Shown one piece after another: positions 1 to 8,257 of a stretch of DNA of 64,000 nucleotides. Source of the stretch: Thiothrix sp. (lineage in GTDB: Bacteria > Pseudomonadota > Gammaproteobacteria > Thiotrichales > Thiotrichaceae). Every line of letters starts with the position of its first letter. Within the stretch, counting starts at the first letter, position 1. The notes under the pieces are model-generated. The model did no database searches. It was not told where the DNA came from and saw nothing but the letters and a program-made list of their open reading frames with translations. The DNA is taken from positions 1 through 64,000 of the forward strand of contig JAGRJD010000028.1 of the NCBI GenBank assembly GCA_020442915.1, written 5' to 3'. A program made the position numbers and the translations under genes.

Positions 1-234
1 CTGATCACCCAGACGTTTACCCAGAGCATCGAACGCCAGAACCTCAACTTCCGGACCCGTATCAAACGCCTGCAACGCAAGACCATCTGCTTTTCAAAGT
101 CTGTTGAAATGCACGATAAAGTCATTGGTGAGTTTATCAACAGAGAGTTTTTTTCAACTCATCTAAAACACGACCCAAGAAATGTCCCGCCTGTGTTTAG
201 GAGGAAAATAGCATTTGCCCGGCTCGGGGCATGA
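1..234 (+). pseudogene. IS1-family transposase (InsB-type), C-terminal fragment
   Basis: The first frame is open from the window edge to a TGA at 232-234. It encodes the C-terminal part of an IS1 DDE transposase, with the hallmark stretches SIERQNLNFRTRIKRLQRKT and FSKSVEMHDKVIGEFINREF. IS1 InsB normally ends soon after this point. Here a further ~27 residues (starting STHLKHDP) follow, which look like read-through into flanking DNA. The upstream part lies outside the window, so I cannot say whether the element is otherwise complete; no terminal inverted repeat was recognised downstream. Bases 235-398 hold nothing I recognise. Confidence 0.75.
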
Positions 235-398
235 TCGCCATACCCCAACGCTTAAACCCGTTCGGCAGCCCCACCATCTCCTGATCCCAACCACCTCGAC
301 ACCCGGGAAGCAGCCCTCTGGCTATACGGTCAGGCACTGCCGAACGGCTGGTGCGGGCTGATCCTGCACAGACGGGCTGCGACAGACAAACACCGTTA

Positions 399-1064
399 CT
401 ACAGGCGTCGCCCCTGAAACATGTGCATCAGGTAGCCGATGATCTTCAGCTCTGCCTTGGGCACCTGCTTGGCCGGGTAATGCGGATTATCCGCAATCAG
501 CATCACCGCATCGCTGCCAATGGAAATGCGCTTGACCTCCACCAGCCCGTCATATTCCACATAGGCCAGACCATCACGTGCTGCGGTAAAATCCGTATCC
601 ACCAGCACGATATCACCCGGATTGAAGGTGGGTATCATGGTGTCCTGGCTGATATTGATCAGCATCATGCCGCTGGACGGCTCCGTGCCTATCGCCTCAC
701 GAAACCATTCACGGTCGGTGATCAGAGCATCCGTCAGGGTGTTCCTGCTGACCTTTTCCCCATTAACACCCTGCTTGTGGATGGGCATGACACACTGCCT
801 GGATGAAAACTGAACCGGCGACTGAAAAAACCGCACTCTCCCGGTCGACATCCATTCAGGGCTGCACTTCAGGATTTTGCAGAGTGCGAACAGGTAATTG
901 ACCGGTACATTATCGCGGTTGCACCAGTTGTGGATGTTCTGGCTGATGATGTCATCCCCCAGCTCCCGGCTGATCGCACTGGCAAGGCTGGTATACTGCT
1001 CAAAGCCCTGCTCACGCATGCATTGCTCAATTCTTTGCCTTGTGGGCGTTGATTTACCGGACAT
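399..1064 (-). CDS. Phage-type repressor: helix-turn-helix plus LexA/S24-like domain
   Basis: The 221-residue protein has an N-terminal DNA-binding HTH (about residues 8-70) and a C-terminal S24/LexA-like fold (about 105-215), the layout of CI-type prophage repressors. In active family members a Ser in a GDSMxP motif and a downstream Lys form the catalytic dyad. Here the motif reads SQDTMIPTF, so Thr142 replaces the serine, while Lys178 (LVEVKRI) is kept. Autocleavage may therefore be lost, though Thr nucleophiles cannot be excluded. The ATG at 1064 is preferred to a GTG at 1088. A perfect 12-bp palindrome lies just upstream. No other phage gene is nearby, so this is probably a relic or a domesticated regulator. 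Confidence 0.8.
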   Translation of the reverse strand: MSGKSTPTRQRIEQCMREQGFEQYTSLASAISRELGDDIISQNIHNWCNRDNVPVNYLFALCKILKCSPEWMSTGRVRFFQSPVQFSSRQCVMPIHKQGVNGEKVSRNTLTDALITDREWFREAIGTEPSSGMMLINISQDTMIPTFNPGDIVLVDTDFTAARDGLAYVEYDGLVEVKRISIGSDAVMLIADNPHYPAKQVPKAELKIIGYLMHMFQGRRL

Positions 1065-1097
1065 GCTCTCGCCTTTACTCCCTCGCACTGAGGAAAA

Positions 1098-1109
1098 TTT
1101 TAGCTAAAA
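1098..1109. promoter_or_regulatory. Perfect 12-bp palindrome, candidate operator
   Basis: TTTTAGCTAAAA is a perfect palindrome 34 bp upstream of the repressor start and downstream of pobA. It lies in AT-rich DNA where the repressor promoter would be expected. A role as an autoregulatory operator is inference from position and symmetry only. Confidence 0.3.
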
Positions 1110-1121
1110 ACTGACTATAAA

Positions 1122-2303
1122 TCAAAAAGGTTCCCCCACATAAGGCCTTGCCAGTGCCCGCTGCGCATCCTCGTTACGGCGCAGAAAATCCAGTTCGGCT
1201 TCCTGCAGGCGCTGGTCAATCGCGGTCTGCTCCGGAAAACGGTGCAGCAGGTTGGTCAGCCACCAGGACAGGCGGGTTGCACTCCAGACCCGTCTGAGCG
1301 CGGTTTCGGAGTAGCTGTCCAGCCCGCTACCCTTACCGGTGCGGTAAAAATCAATCAGGGCACGTGACAGGTAGAACACATCCGAAAACGCCAAATTCAG
1401 GCCCTTGGCTCCGGTCGGCGGTACGATATGGGCAGCATCCCCGACCAGAAACAGCTGTCCCCAGCGCATGGGTTCGGCCACAAAGCTGCGCAGGGGGGCA
1501 ATGGATTTTTCGATCGAAGGACCGGTTTCAATCTGATCGGCAATCACTGGCCCCATGCGCGTGGTCAGCGCATTCCAGAAGCGGTCATCGCTCCAGTCTT
1601 CCGGAGTATCGCTCAGGGGGCACTGGACATAATAGCGGCTCAGCATCGGGTTGCGCTGCGAGCACATGGCAAACCCGTCAGGGTGGTTGGCGTAGATGAT
1701 TTCCGGTACCGGCGGGGTGCGCGACATGACGCCCAGCCAGCCGAAGGGATACACCTTTTCAAACGTCTGCAGCACGGTTTCGGGAATGCTGCGCCGGCTG
1801 ACCCCGTGAAACCCGTCACAGCCGGCAATGAAATCCGCTTCAATCCGCTGCATCACGCCATCCTGCCGGTAACTGGCCCAGGGCCTGCTGCCGGTGATAT
1901 CGTGCAGCGCCACATCAGCCGCTGCTTCGATAATGACGCCGCCGGCGGCATCACGGGCGGCATACAGGTCTTCAGTGATCGCGGTCTGGCCATATGTCAT
2001 CATGGTGCGTCCGGTATGCTTTTTCACATCAATGAAAAACTGCTCATGACCGGCCCAGACAATCCCGGTACCGTTATGCACACTGCCCTCGGTATCCAGC
2101 CGTTGTGCCAGACCGTGCTGGCGCAGCATCTGTACCGTACCGGCTTCCAGTACCCCGGCCCGGATGCGTGACAGCACGTGCTGGCGTGAGGTCCGTTCAA
2201 GAATGATACTCTCAATGCCCGCCTGCGCCAGAATGTGTGACAGCATCAGCCCGGAGGGGCCGCCGCCGACAATGATGACCTGGGTACGTGTGGTTGTGCT
2301 CAT
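1122..2303 (-). CDS. pobA: 4-hydroxybenzoate 3-monooxygenase
   Basis: FAD-dependent hydroxylase that converts 4-hydroxybenzoate to protocatechuate with NADPH and O2, feeding the beta-ketoadipate pathway. The 393-residue length matches Pseudomonas PobA (394). The N terminus carries the Rossmann FAD motif VIIVGGGPSGL, followed by the family stretch SRIRAGVLEAGTVQMLRQHG. The second FAD motif GDAAHIVPPTGAKGLNLAFSD sits near residue 285. The ATG at 2303 has a good ribosome binding site (AAAGGAAA); the longer reading from 2324 is less likely. No PobR regulator or protocatechuate genes adjoin it. A feruloyl-CoA synthetase at 58-60 kb suggests wider use of lignin-type aromatics. Confidence 0.95.
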   Translation of the reverse strand: MSTTTRTQVIIVGGGPSGLMLSHILAQAGIESIILERTSRQHVLSRIRAGVLEAGTVQMLRQHGLAQRLDTEGSVHNGTGIVWAGHEQFFIDVKKHTGRTMMTYGQTAITEDLYAARDAAGGVIIEAAADVALHDITGSRPWASYRQDGVMQRIEADFIAGCDGFHGVSRRSIPETVLQTFEKVYPFGWLGVMSRTPPVPEIIYANHPDGFAMCSQRNPMLSRYYVQCPLSDTPEDWSDDRFWNALTTRMGPVIADQIETGPSIEKSIAPLRSFVAEPMRWGQLFLVGDAAHIVPPTGAKGLNLAFSDVFYLSRALIDFYRTGKGSGLDSYSETALRRVWSATRLSWWLTNLLHRFPEQTAIDQRLQEAELDFLRRNEDAQRALARPYVGEPF

Positions 2304-2394
2304 CGTGGGGTTTCCTTTGTGCAAAATGTATTGTGCAGGGTTTGTTCAGTATGCAGGAAAATCGCTGCCAGCTGCCGCCGTAACGGGAACCTAG

Positions 2395-2447
2395 TTGACA
2401 AAGCAGAAAAAATGCACAAAAATAAGTTGACACTTTTTAATTTCTGC
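2395..2447 (+). promoter_or_regulatory. Promoter region of the HTH/metallopeptidase module
   Basis: Two exact TTGACA boxes occur at 2395-2400 and 2427-2432 in an AT-rich stretch just upstream of the gene at 2467. An inverted repeat GCAGAAA/TTTCTGC (2403-2409 and 2441-2447) brackets the second box and could be an operator bound by the HTH protein of the module. No strong -10 box is evident, so the transcription start is unassigned. Confidence 0.35.
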
Positions 2448-2466
2448 AAACATTCGGGGGCAACCC

Positions 2467-3087
2467 ATGACTTCCGCGCTTTACAGACACCCGAGCGACT
2501 ATGCACCCGACCTGAAACAGGAATACCTGCACGAGCTGTGCAATGAAATACTGGATGTGGTAAAGCAGGCGCTAATGGCGGCAGGCACGGATCATGATAC
2601 GGCATGGACACGCGGAACACTAGCCTATGGACGGGTGCAGGGCTTCTTCCAGAGCCTGCAGAAGTCGCGCCGCAAGCCCTGGATCACGCTCGCCAACAAG
2701 ACCATGGACTTCACCTTTCGCATCGGCAGCACCTGTGTCCAGTTTGTCATGGACGATCCGTTTGCCCCGCGCAAGACCCACCGCCTGAAAACCAACGCCC
2801 TGGAGCAGCTGCAACTGGAACAGCTGCAGCTGGCACTGGGACCGGAACCGGAAGTGGCCGCCTGGCGCCTGTTTGTGGACCGGGACCAAGAGGAAGAGCT
2901 GCCGGGCCTGAACGCCTTTCTGGTCGGCTTCGACAACAACCTGAGTCCGGTCTGCGTCTGGCACCATGACGATACCGCAGCAGTCCCGGTACAGACCGGC
3001 AGGCGTGCCGCCACCGTGGTGATTCCGGCCACCCCGGTACAGCGGCGCGGCAAAGCGCAGGCTGACCGTAGCCCGAAACGGTCCTGA
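2467..3087 (+). CDS. Uncharacterised protein, first gene of a two-gene HTH/metallopeptidase module
   Basis: A 206-residue soluble protein with no signal peptide or membrane segment. I do not recognise its family. The N-terminal half is mixed helical; residues about 115-130 are Leu/Gln-rich (ALEQLQLEQLQLAL), suggesting a short coiled coil, and the tail is basic. It ends 7 bp before a gene for an HTH plus ImmA/IrrE-type zinc peptidase, so the two are almost certainly co-transcribed. Such pairings are known from toxin-antitoxin and phage-defence modules (for example RosmerTA), where the partner of the peptidase gene is variable. A toxin or antitoxin role here is inference from context. Confidence 0.6.
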   Translation: MTSALYRHPSDYAPDLKQEYLHELCNEILDVVKQALMAAGTDHDTAWTRGTLAYGRVQGFFQSLQKSRRKPWITLANKTMDFTFRIGSTCVQFVMDDPFAPRKTHRLKTNALEQLQLEQLQLALGPEPEVAAWRLFVDRDQEEELPGLNAFLVGFDNNLSPVCVWHHDDTAAVPVQTGRRAATVVIPATPVQRRGKAQADRSPKRS

Positions 3088-3094
3088 TGTTCCC

Positions 3095-4189
3095 ATGAAC
3101 GGCAATCCTGCAGCGGCGAGGTTCCGCCATGACAAGCTGAAGCTCGCCCGGCTGGCGGCGGGCCAGTCCTATCCGGACATCGGCAGACTCCTGGGGGTTA
3201 CACGCCAGTATGCCCACAAGCTGGAAGTGAATGCCGTGCCCTCCCCGGCCCAGTGCCGGCAGCTGGGTGCACACCTGCTGGTCACGGAAACCTTCTTCCA
3301 TACCCCGCGCCAGTGCCCGCTGGAACCGGAACAGTGCCATTTCCGTCCGCTGCGCACGGCCACACTGGGCCTCAAAAAAACCCTGGCGGCCCAGGTCGAG
3401 ATATTCGAGACCCTGTTGCAGCAGCTGGAGCAGGAGGTCGATTTCCCCCCGGTGAACATTCCGGATATCGGTGATGCAGATATCGGCAGTGCCGCTGCCA
3501 TCGAACGCCTGGCCGAACAGCTGCGCCGTGAGCTGGAACTGGGGCCGGGACCGTTATCCAGCATGACCCGGCTGGCGGAAAAAGCCGGTGTACTGCTGGT
3601 TCAGCTCACGGAAGCCGATGCCCGTGTGGAGACGTTTTCATTGTTCAATGAGCGGCCCCTGATCGTATGCAGCAACACCGGCACACCGGCCCGGCAGCGT
3701 TTTGATCTGGCACATGAAATCGGCCATCTGGTGTTGCATCAGGGCATGGAAACCGGCTGCCGCCAGACTGAAACACAGGCCGACCGTTTTGCCAGCGCCC
3801 TGCTCATGCCCCGGAGCGCCTTTGCTGCTGAATTCCCAGCCATGCGTGGACGCTACCTGAGCTGGCAGGCGCTGGGAGAAATGAAGGTGCGCTGGCGGGT
3901 GAGTTTCAAAGCCCTGCTCTACCGGGCCGGGCGGCTGGGGCTGCTGACCCCGGAACAGGTGAAATCCGGATTTGTGCATCTGGCCCGGCATGGCCATGCC
4001 CGGCATGAAGACCTGGACGAACTGATCCCGGCGGAATCAACGGAGCTGGTGCAGCAGGCCATCGACCTGCTGGATCACGCCGACTGGCAGCAGCTGCTGG
4101 ACCAGACCGGCCTGACACGGGAGGCGGTGGCGGGCCGTTACCGGCTGGAGCTGCCGCGTCCGCGCCTGACGCTGGTGCATTCGGCTTGA
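3095..4189 (+). CDS. HTH (XRE-like) plus ImmA/IrrE-type metallopeptidase
   Basis: A 364-residue fusion. Residues about 10-65 form an XRE-like helix-turn-helix (YPDIGRLLGVTRQYAHKLE). Residues about 150-290 form an ImmA/IrrE (DUF955) zinc peptidase with HEIGH at 207-211 and the downstream ETQADRFASALLMP motif supplying the third metal ligand. IrrE and ImmA cleave DNA-bound repressors. In stand-alone HTH-peptidase pairs the peptidase gene often acts as antitoxin or regulator of its neighbour. The module sits in an accessory segment beside an IS1 remnant and a phage repressor. Inference: a mobile stress or defence module; no direct evidence of activity. Confidence 0.85.
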   Translation: MNGNPAAARFRHDKLKLARLAAGQSYPDIGRLLGVTRQYAHKLEVNAVPSPAQCRQLGAHLLVTETFFHTPRQCPLEPEQCHFRPLRTATLGLKKTLAAQVEIFETLLQQLEQEVDFPPVNIPDIGDADIGSAAAIERLAEQLRRELELGPGPLSSMTRLAEKAGVLLVQLTEADARVETFSLFNERPLIVCSNTGTPARQRFDLAHEIGHLVLHQGMETGCRQTETQADRFASALLMPRSAFAAEFPAMRGRYLSWQALGEMKVRWRVSFKALLYRAGRLGLLTPEQVKSGFVHLARHGHARHEDLDELIPAESTELVQQAIDLLDHADWQQLLDQTGLTREAVAGRYRLELPRPRLTLVHSA

Positions 4190-4211
4190 TACCGTACCGG
4201 CCAGTACAGCT

Positions 4212-4757
4212 CTAATCATGCCGGATATAAAGCAGTATCTCGCTTTTATTGGGGTGATCCTGCAGCCACTGCCGCACCTTGCGGGCCTTGACCAGATCCG
4301 CCCGTGACACAAACTTCATCAGCCGCTGATCCAGATTGTCCTCCCGCTCCTGCTCCCGCACCCGGCGCTGCCACACCTCGGTCAGCACCATGGGCATACG
4401 CCGCTCCAGCTCCATGGCCTTGAGCAGCTCCCATTCCCCGGCATCCAGCCACACCTCGTCACAATTGACGCAGAAATCCAGCCGGCTTTCCATGTCCACG
4501 GCAATCCGGTATTTCACCATCAGGCGCTTGCATTTGGGGCAGTTGAGTGCAATATGGGTTTCCTGCCCATCCACCGGCTCCCGCCCGGAAAGTCCGTGCC
4601 CGCCATCCGGTGCCTGCGGGGCAAACAGCTCCAGCCAGTCCCGATAGGACAGCAGCGACACCACGGCCCCCCCACAGGACGGGCACCCCATGGCTGAAAG
4701 TCCACGCTCCAGTTTCACGGGGCTGAGGCTCACTGTTCTGCATTTTGGACAATTCAT
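4212..4757 (-). CDS. Zinc-ribbon (TFIIB-type) protein
   Basis: A 181-residue protein starting MNCPKCRTVSLSP. It has three CxxC-containing knuckles: CPKC near the N terminus followed by CPSC, CPKC near residue 75, and CVNC followed by DEVWLDAGEWELL, the signature of the bacterial zf-TFIIB family. The rest is helical and charged. The ATG at 4757 has GGAG 6 bp upstream; a longer reading to 4844 lacks a comparable site. The molecular role of this family is unknown. It converges with the metallopeptidase gene and is not obviously part of that module. Confidence 0.7.
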   Translation of the reverse strand: MNCPKCRTVSLSPVKLERGLSAMGCPSCGGAVVSLLSYRDWLELFAPQAPDGGHGLSGREPVDGQETHIALNCPKCKRLMVKYRIAVDMESRLDFCVNCDEVWLDAGEWELLKAMELERRMPMVLTEVWQRRVREQEREDNLDQRLMKFVSRADLVKARKVRQWLQDHPNKSEILLYIRHD

Positions 4758-5106
4758 CCACGGCTCCAACAGTTTTTCTGATTCCGGTTTTGATGTTCCA
4801 TTCTTCAGGTAGTCGCACACAGGCTGCCGGGGGTTTCCCGACAACGGTCATACGGGGACTTGCAGCACATAGGCAACGCCGGGTCGGCCATACAAAACCA
4901 CATCGTTTTGTTGTCATTTGCTGGGGGACAATTATCCAGATAAAACCGGTGGTTGGCTAGTCCGGCAGCAATACCCCCATGAAGGCCACAGGCACGGAAC
5001 CGCATCCGCTCACGGAGCGCCTGCGTATGCCTCAGGGACTGATCAGGTTATCATTCACCTGCACCGGTCCAGCCCGGACACCCGCCATCACAACCAGGAA
5101 ATCTGC

Positions 5107-6297
5107 ATGCAAACACGTTTATCCTCCCGCCTGTCAACCGCCCTGCTGGCGACCTGCCTCAGTCTGCTGCTCCAGCCCGTGCTGGCAGCTGAATGGCAGG
5201 CAATTGAGCAGCAGGCCAGCGGCCAGACCGTCCATTTCAACGCCTGGGGTGGCGCTGAAAACACCAACCGCTACATCGACTGGGCTGCGACCAAGGTCCG
5301 GGAGCGCTTCGGAATCAAGGTTGAACACGTGAAAATCAGCGATGCCGCTGAAGTGGTGAAACGCATCCAGACTGAACAGGAAGCCGGGCGCACCCGCAAT
5401 GGATCGGTTGACCTGCTGTGGGTAAATGGCGAAAACTTCAGCACTCTCAAACAGCAGGGACTGCTGTATGGCCCCTGGGCCGAGACTCTGCCCAACTGGC
5501 AGTATGTCGACACCGAAAAACCGGTGCGCCAGGATTTCTCCGAAACCACCGATGGACTCGAAGCCCCCTGGGGGACAGCCCAGCTCACCTTTATCGCCGA
5601 CCGCACCAGCGTCCCGACTCCCCCCCTGTCAGCGCAGGCACTGCTGGCACTGGCCCGCCGGCATCCGGGCCGGATCAGTTACCCCAGGCCCCCGGACTTT
5701 CACGGCACCACCTTCCTCAAGCAACTGCTCCTGAGTCTCGGGGCTGACCCGCAGGTGTTGCAGCACCCTGTACAGCATGCAGATTTTGCCACCGTGACCC
5801 GACCGCTCTGGGACTATCTGGACCAGCTGCACCCGCTGGCCTGGCGCCAGGGCAGGGCCTTTCCGGCCAGCAGCGCCGAAATGCACCAGAAACTGGCAGA
5901 CAGGGAGCTGCTGCTTTCACTGACCTTCAATCCGAACGAAGGGGCTGGTCTGGTGGCTTCCGGCCAGCTGCCGGACACCGTTTACAGCTTCGGCTTCACG
6001 AACGGCACCATCGGTAACGTCCACTTTGTCGCCATCCCGTTCAATGCCGGTGCCAAAGAGGCGGCTCAGGTATTCGCCAATTTCCTGCTGTCTCCGGAGG
6101 CCCAGCGCCACAAGGCCGATATCACGGTCTGGGGGGATCCGAGCGTACTGGCCGCAGACAGGCTGCCGGCTGCCGGGCACACGGCCCCGCAGGCAATCCC
6201 CGGCGCACTGGCCGCTCCAGTCCCGGTCCTGCCGGAGCCGCATGCCAGCTGGGTGGAAGTGCTGGAACGGGAATGGCTGCAACGCTACGGCAGCTGA
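5107..6297 (+). CDS. ABC transporter substrate-binding protein, YnjB-like
   Basis: A 396-residue exported protein with a clear signal peptide (LATCLSLLLQPVLA, cleavage likely after AxA near residue 27). It matches the YnjB group of extracellular solute-binding proteins: HFNAWGGAENTNRYIDWAA near the mature N terminus, and DLLWVNGENF and PWGTAQLTFIAD further in. The ATG at 5107 follows AGGAAA. Its stop lies 25 bp inside the next gene, a fused permease, so translation is coupled. The substrate is unknown; E. coli YnjBCD is itself uncharacterised. The 260 bp upstream contain no riboswitch that I recognise. Confidence 0.85.
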   Translation: MQTRLSSRLSTALLATCLSLLLQPVLAAEWQAIEQQASGQTVHFNAWGGAENTNRYIDWAATKVRERFGIKVEHVKISDAAEVVKRIQTEQEAGRTRNGSVDLLWVNGENFSTLKQQGLLYGPWAETLPNWQYVDTEKPVRQDFSETTDGLEAPWGTAQLTFIADRTSVPTPPLSAQALLALARRHPGRISYPRPPDFHGTTFLKQLLLSLGADPQVLQHPVQHADFATVTRPLWDYLDQLHPLAWRQGRAFPASSAEMHQKLADRELLLSLTFNPNEGAGLVASGQLPDTVYSFGFTNGTIGNVHFVAIPFNAGAKEAAQVFANFLLSPEAQRHKADITVWGDPSVLAADRLPAAGHTAPQAIPGALAAPVPVLPEPHASWVEVLEREWLQRYGS

Positions 6298-7895
6298 TCC
6301 GTCGCCTTCCCGTCCTGCTGGCCTGGAGCGGCATACTGCCGGTCCTGCTGCCACTGCTGCCCGGCCTGTGGCAGGTGCTGGCACCCGGCCTGAGTCTGGG
6401 CGCCTGGCAGGCACTGCTGCAGGATGCCCGGTTTCCGAAAGCCCTGGCCAGTACCCTGTTTTCCGCCACCGCCTCCACCCTGCTGGCCCTCGGGCTGGCC
6501 TGCTGGCTGTTGCTGCTGGCTTATCCGGGCGCGTACTGGGAACGCCTGCAGCGCCGTCTGCCATTGCTGCTGGCCTTTCCACATGCAGCTTTTGCCATCG
6601 GGCTCGGTTTCCTGTTCGCCCCCTCCGGCTGGCTGGCACGCCTTTTTGCCGCCATAGCGGGCACTGACAGTCCGCCGGCATGGGTGACGGTGCAGGACCC
6701 TTATGCCCTGAGTCTGACCCTGGTACTGGCCCTGAAGGAAAGTGCCTTTCTGCTCTGGGTGCTCATGACACTGCTGCTCCGGCACGACTTCCGGCAACAG
6801 CTTATTCTGGCACGCACACTGGGTTATAGCCGCCGGCAGGCCGTCACAGCCATCCTGCTGCCCCAGCTGCTGCCCCGGCTGGGCTGGCCCCTGCTGGCGG
6901 TATTCGCCTACGGGCTGTCGGTGGTCGACATGGCACTGATTCTCGGGCCGACCACCCCACCGACACTGGCCGTGCTGGGCTCGCACTGGTTTGTGGACCC
7001 CGATCCGGAGCGCCAGGCCACGGCCAGTGCACTGGCCCTGCTGCTGTTGCTGCTGCCGGGACTGGCCAGCCTTGCGGGCCGGCTGGCATTGCGCTGCCAC
7101 ACCCTGAAGCGGCAAAGCCCGGACGGGGTACGCAGGCCATCCAGGCAGCAGCTTCGGCCATATACGGCATACTGGCTGCTGATTCTGCCGGGCTGGGCGG
7201 CCCTGCTGCTGCTGGGCCTGTGGTCACTGGCACAGCACTGGTTTTTCCCGGCCCTGCTGCCGGCGTTCACCCTGTCCGGCTGGCAACAGGCTGACCTTGT
7301 CCCCCTGCTGGAAACCCTGCGCCTGGGAAGTCTCGCGGTGCTGATGGCCCTGCCGCTGACCCTGCTCTGGCTGGAATGGGGACCCGGACGCCAGGGCTGG
7401 CTTTATGTTCCCCTCATCCTGCCCGCCCTGCCGCTGGCGGTAGCCCAGTATCAGGTTCTGCTGCCGCTGCAACTCGACCATACCTTGCCGGGGGTGGTCT
7501 GGAGCCATCTGGCCTGGGTACTGCCCTACATGATTCTGGTCCTGAGCAGCACCTACCGGGCGTTTGATGCCCGTTACCTGCTGGCCGCCCGTGTGCTCGG
7601 CCTTCCGCACTGGCAGGCCTGCCTGCGCATCAAGTGGCCCATGCTGCTGCGCCCGATACTGGCGGCCATGGCGGTCGGCTTTGCGGTCAGTGTGGCGCAG
7701 TACCTGCCGACCCTGTTTGCCGGTGGCGGGCGTTTTGAAACCGTCACCACCGAAGCGGTGGCACTGAGTGCCGGCGGCAATCGCCGCACCCTAGCGATTC
7801 AGGCCCTGCTGCAGGCACTCCTGCCCCTGGCCGGATTTGCCCTGGCATCGGCAACCGGCCAGCTGTACAGCCGGCGGCGACGGGGCCTGCGCTGA
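6273..7895 (+). CDS. ABC transporter permease with two fused domains, YnjC-like
   Basis: A 540-residue inner-membrane protein, very rich in Leu and Ala, with about 12 predicted membrane segments in two repeats. Each half carries a version of the EAA loop that docks the ATPase (around ARTLGYSRRQAVTAILLPQL and AARVLGLPHWQACLRIKWPM). The size and bipartite layout match YnjC and ThiP-type permeases. It overlaps the substrate-binding gene. The expected ATPase gene (YnjD-like) is not downstream: the next gene encodes a small HlyU-like protein. The importer must borrow an ATPase from elsewhere or be non-functional. Confidence 0.87.
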   Translation: MAATLRQLIRRLPVLLAWSGILPVLLPLLPGLWQVLAPGLSLGAWQALLQDARFPKALASTLFSATASTLLALGLACWLLLLAYPGAYWERLQRRLPLLLAFPHAAFAIGLGFLFAPSGWLARLFAAIAGTDSPPAWVTVQDPYALSLTLVLALKESAFLLWVLMTLLLRHDFRQQLILARTLGYSRRQAVTAILLPQLLPRLGWPLLAVFAYGLSVVDMALILGPTTPPTLAVLGSHWFVDPDPERQATASALALLLLLLPGLASLAGRLALRCHTLKRQSPDGVRRPSRQQLRPYTAYWLLILPGWAALLLLGLWSLAQHWFFPALLPAFTLSGWQQADLVPLLETLRLGSLAVLMALPLTLLWLEWGPGRQGWLYVPLILPALPLAVAQYQVLLPLQLDHTLPGVVWSHLAWVLPYMILVLSSTYRAFDARYLLAARVLGLPHWQACLRIKWPMLLRPILAAMAVGFAVSVAQYLPTLFAGGGRFETVTTEAVALSAGGNRRTLAIQALLQALLPLAGFALASATGQLYSRRRRGLR

Positions 7896-7977
7896 AAGTG
7901 CCCGGGACCGGCAGGCTTGCACCCCGGTCCGGACAGCCGCCATAATAGGGCCTGTCAACCTACTTGCCGGACCTGCC

Positions 7978-8253
7978 ATGAGCCTGTTTTCCTCCCTCAA
8001 AGCCCTGTTTAGTGGCGGCGATACGCCGTCCGGGCCGCACGCCGCCGCAACCTACAAGGACCATGAAATTATCGCCACGCCCCAGCGTGAGGGCAGCCAG
8101 TATCGGGTCAGCGGCCTGATCCGCAAGGGGGAACGTGAGCACCACTTCATTCGTGCCGATCTGCTCGGCAGTGCGGAGGAATGCGCCCAGGAAACCCTGC
8201 GCAAGGCCAGACTCACCATTGATCAACTGGGCGATGACCTGTTCCGGAGCTGA
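7978..8253 (+). CDS. HlyU-family small protein
   Basis: A 91-residue protein resembling the HlyU family: YKDHEIIATPQREGSQYRVSG, then IRKGEREHHFIRAD and DLLGSAEECAQETLRKARLTIDQLGD. Although named after a Vibrio haemolysin activator, this short-barrel type has no HTH, and its biochemical role is unclear. It lies 83 bp after the permease gene and its stop is 4 bp before the start of the dehydrogenase-like gene, suggesting a small operon with that gene. Confidence 0.7.
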   Translation: MSLFSSLKALFSGGDTPSGPHAAATYKDHEIIATPQREGSQYRVSGLIRKGEREHHFIRADLLGSAEECAQETLRKARLTIDQLGDDLFRS

Positions 8254-8257
8254 TGGC

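Noticed and set aside
2024-2620. Small minus- and plus-strand frames around the pobA start
   Set aside because: They overlap pobA or the promoter region out of frame and lack ribosome binding sites.
4845-5106. Possible riboswitch (TPP- or cobalamin-like) ahead of the ABC importer
   Set aside because: Short stretches such as CTGATCAGG look suggestive, but the ordered conserved elements of the TPP or B12 aptamers are absent.
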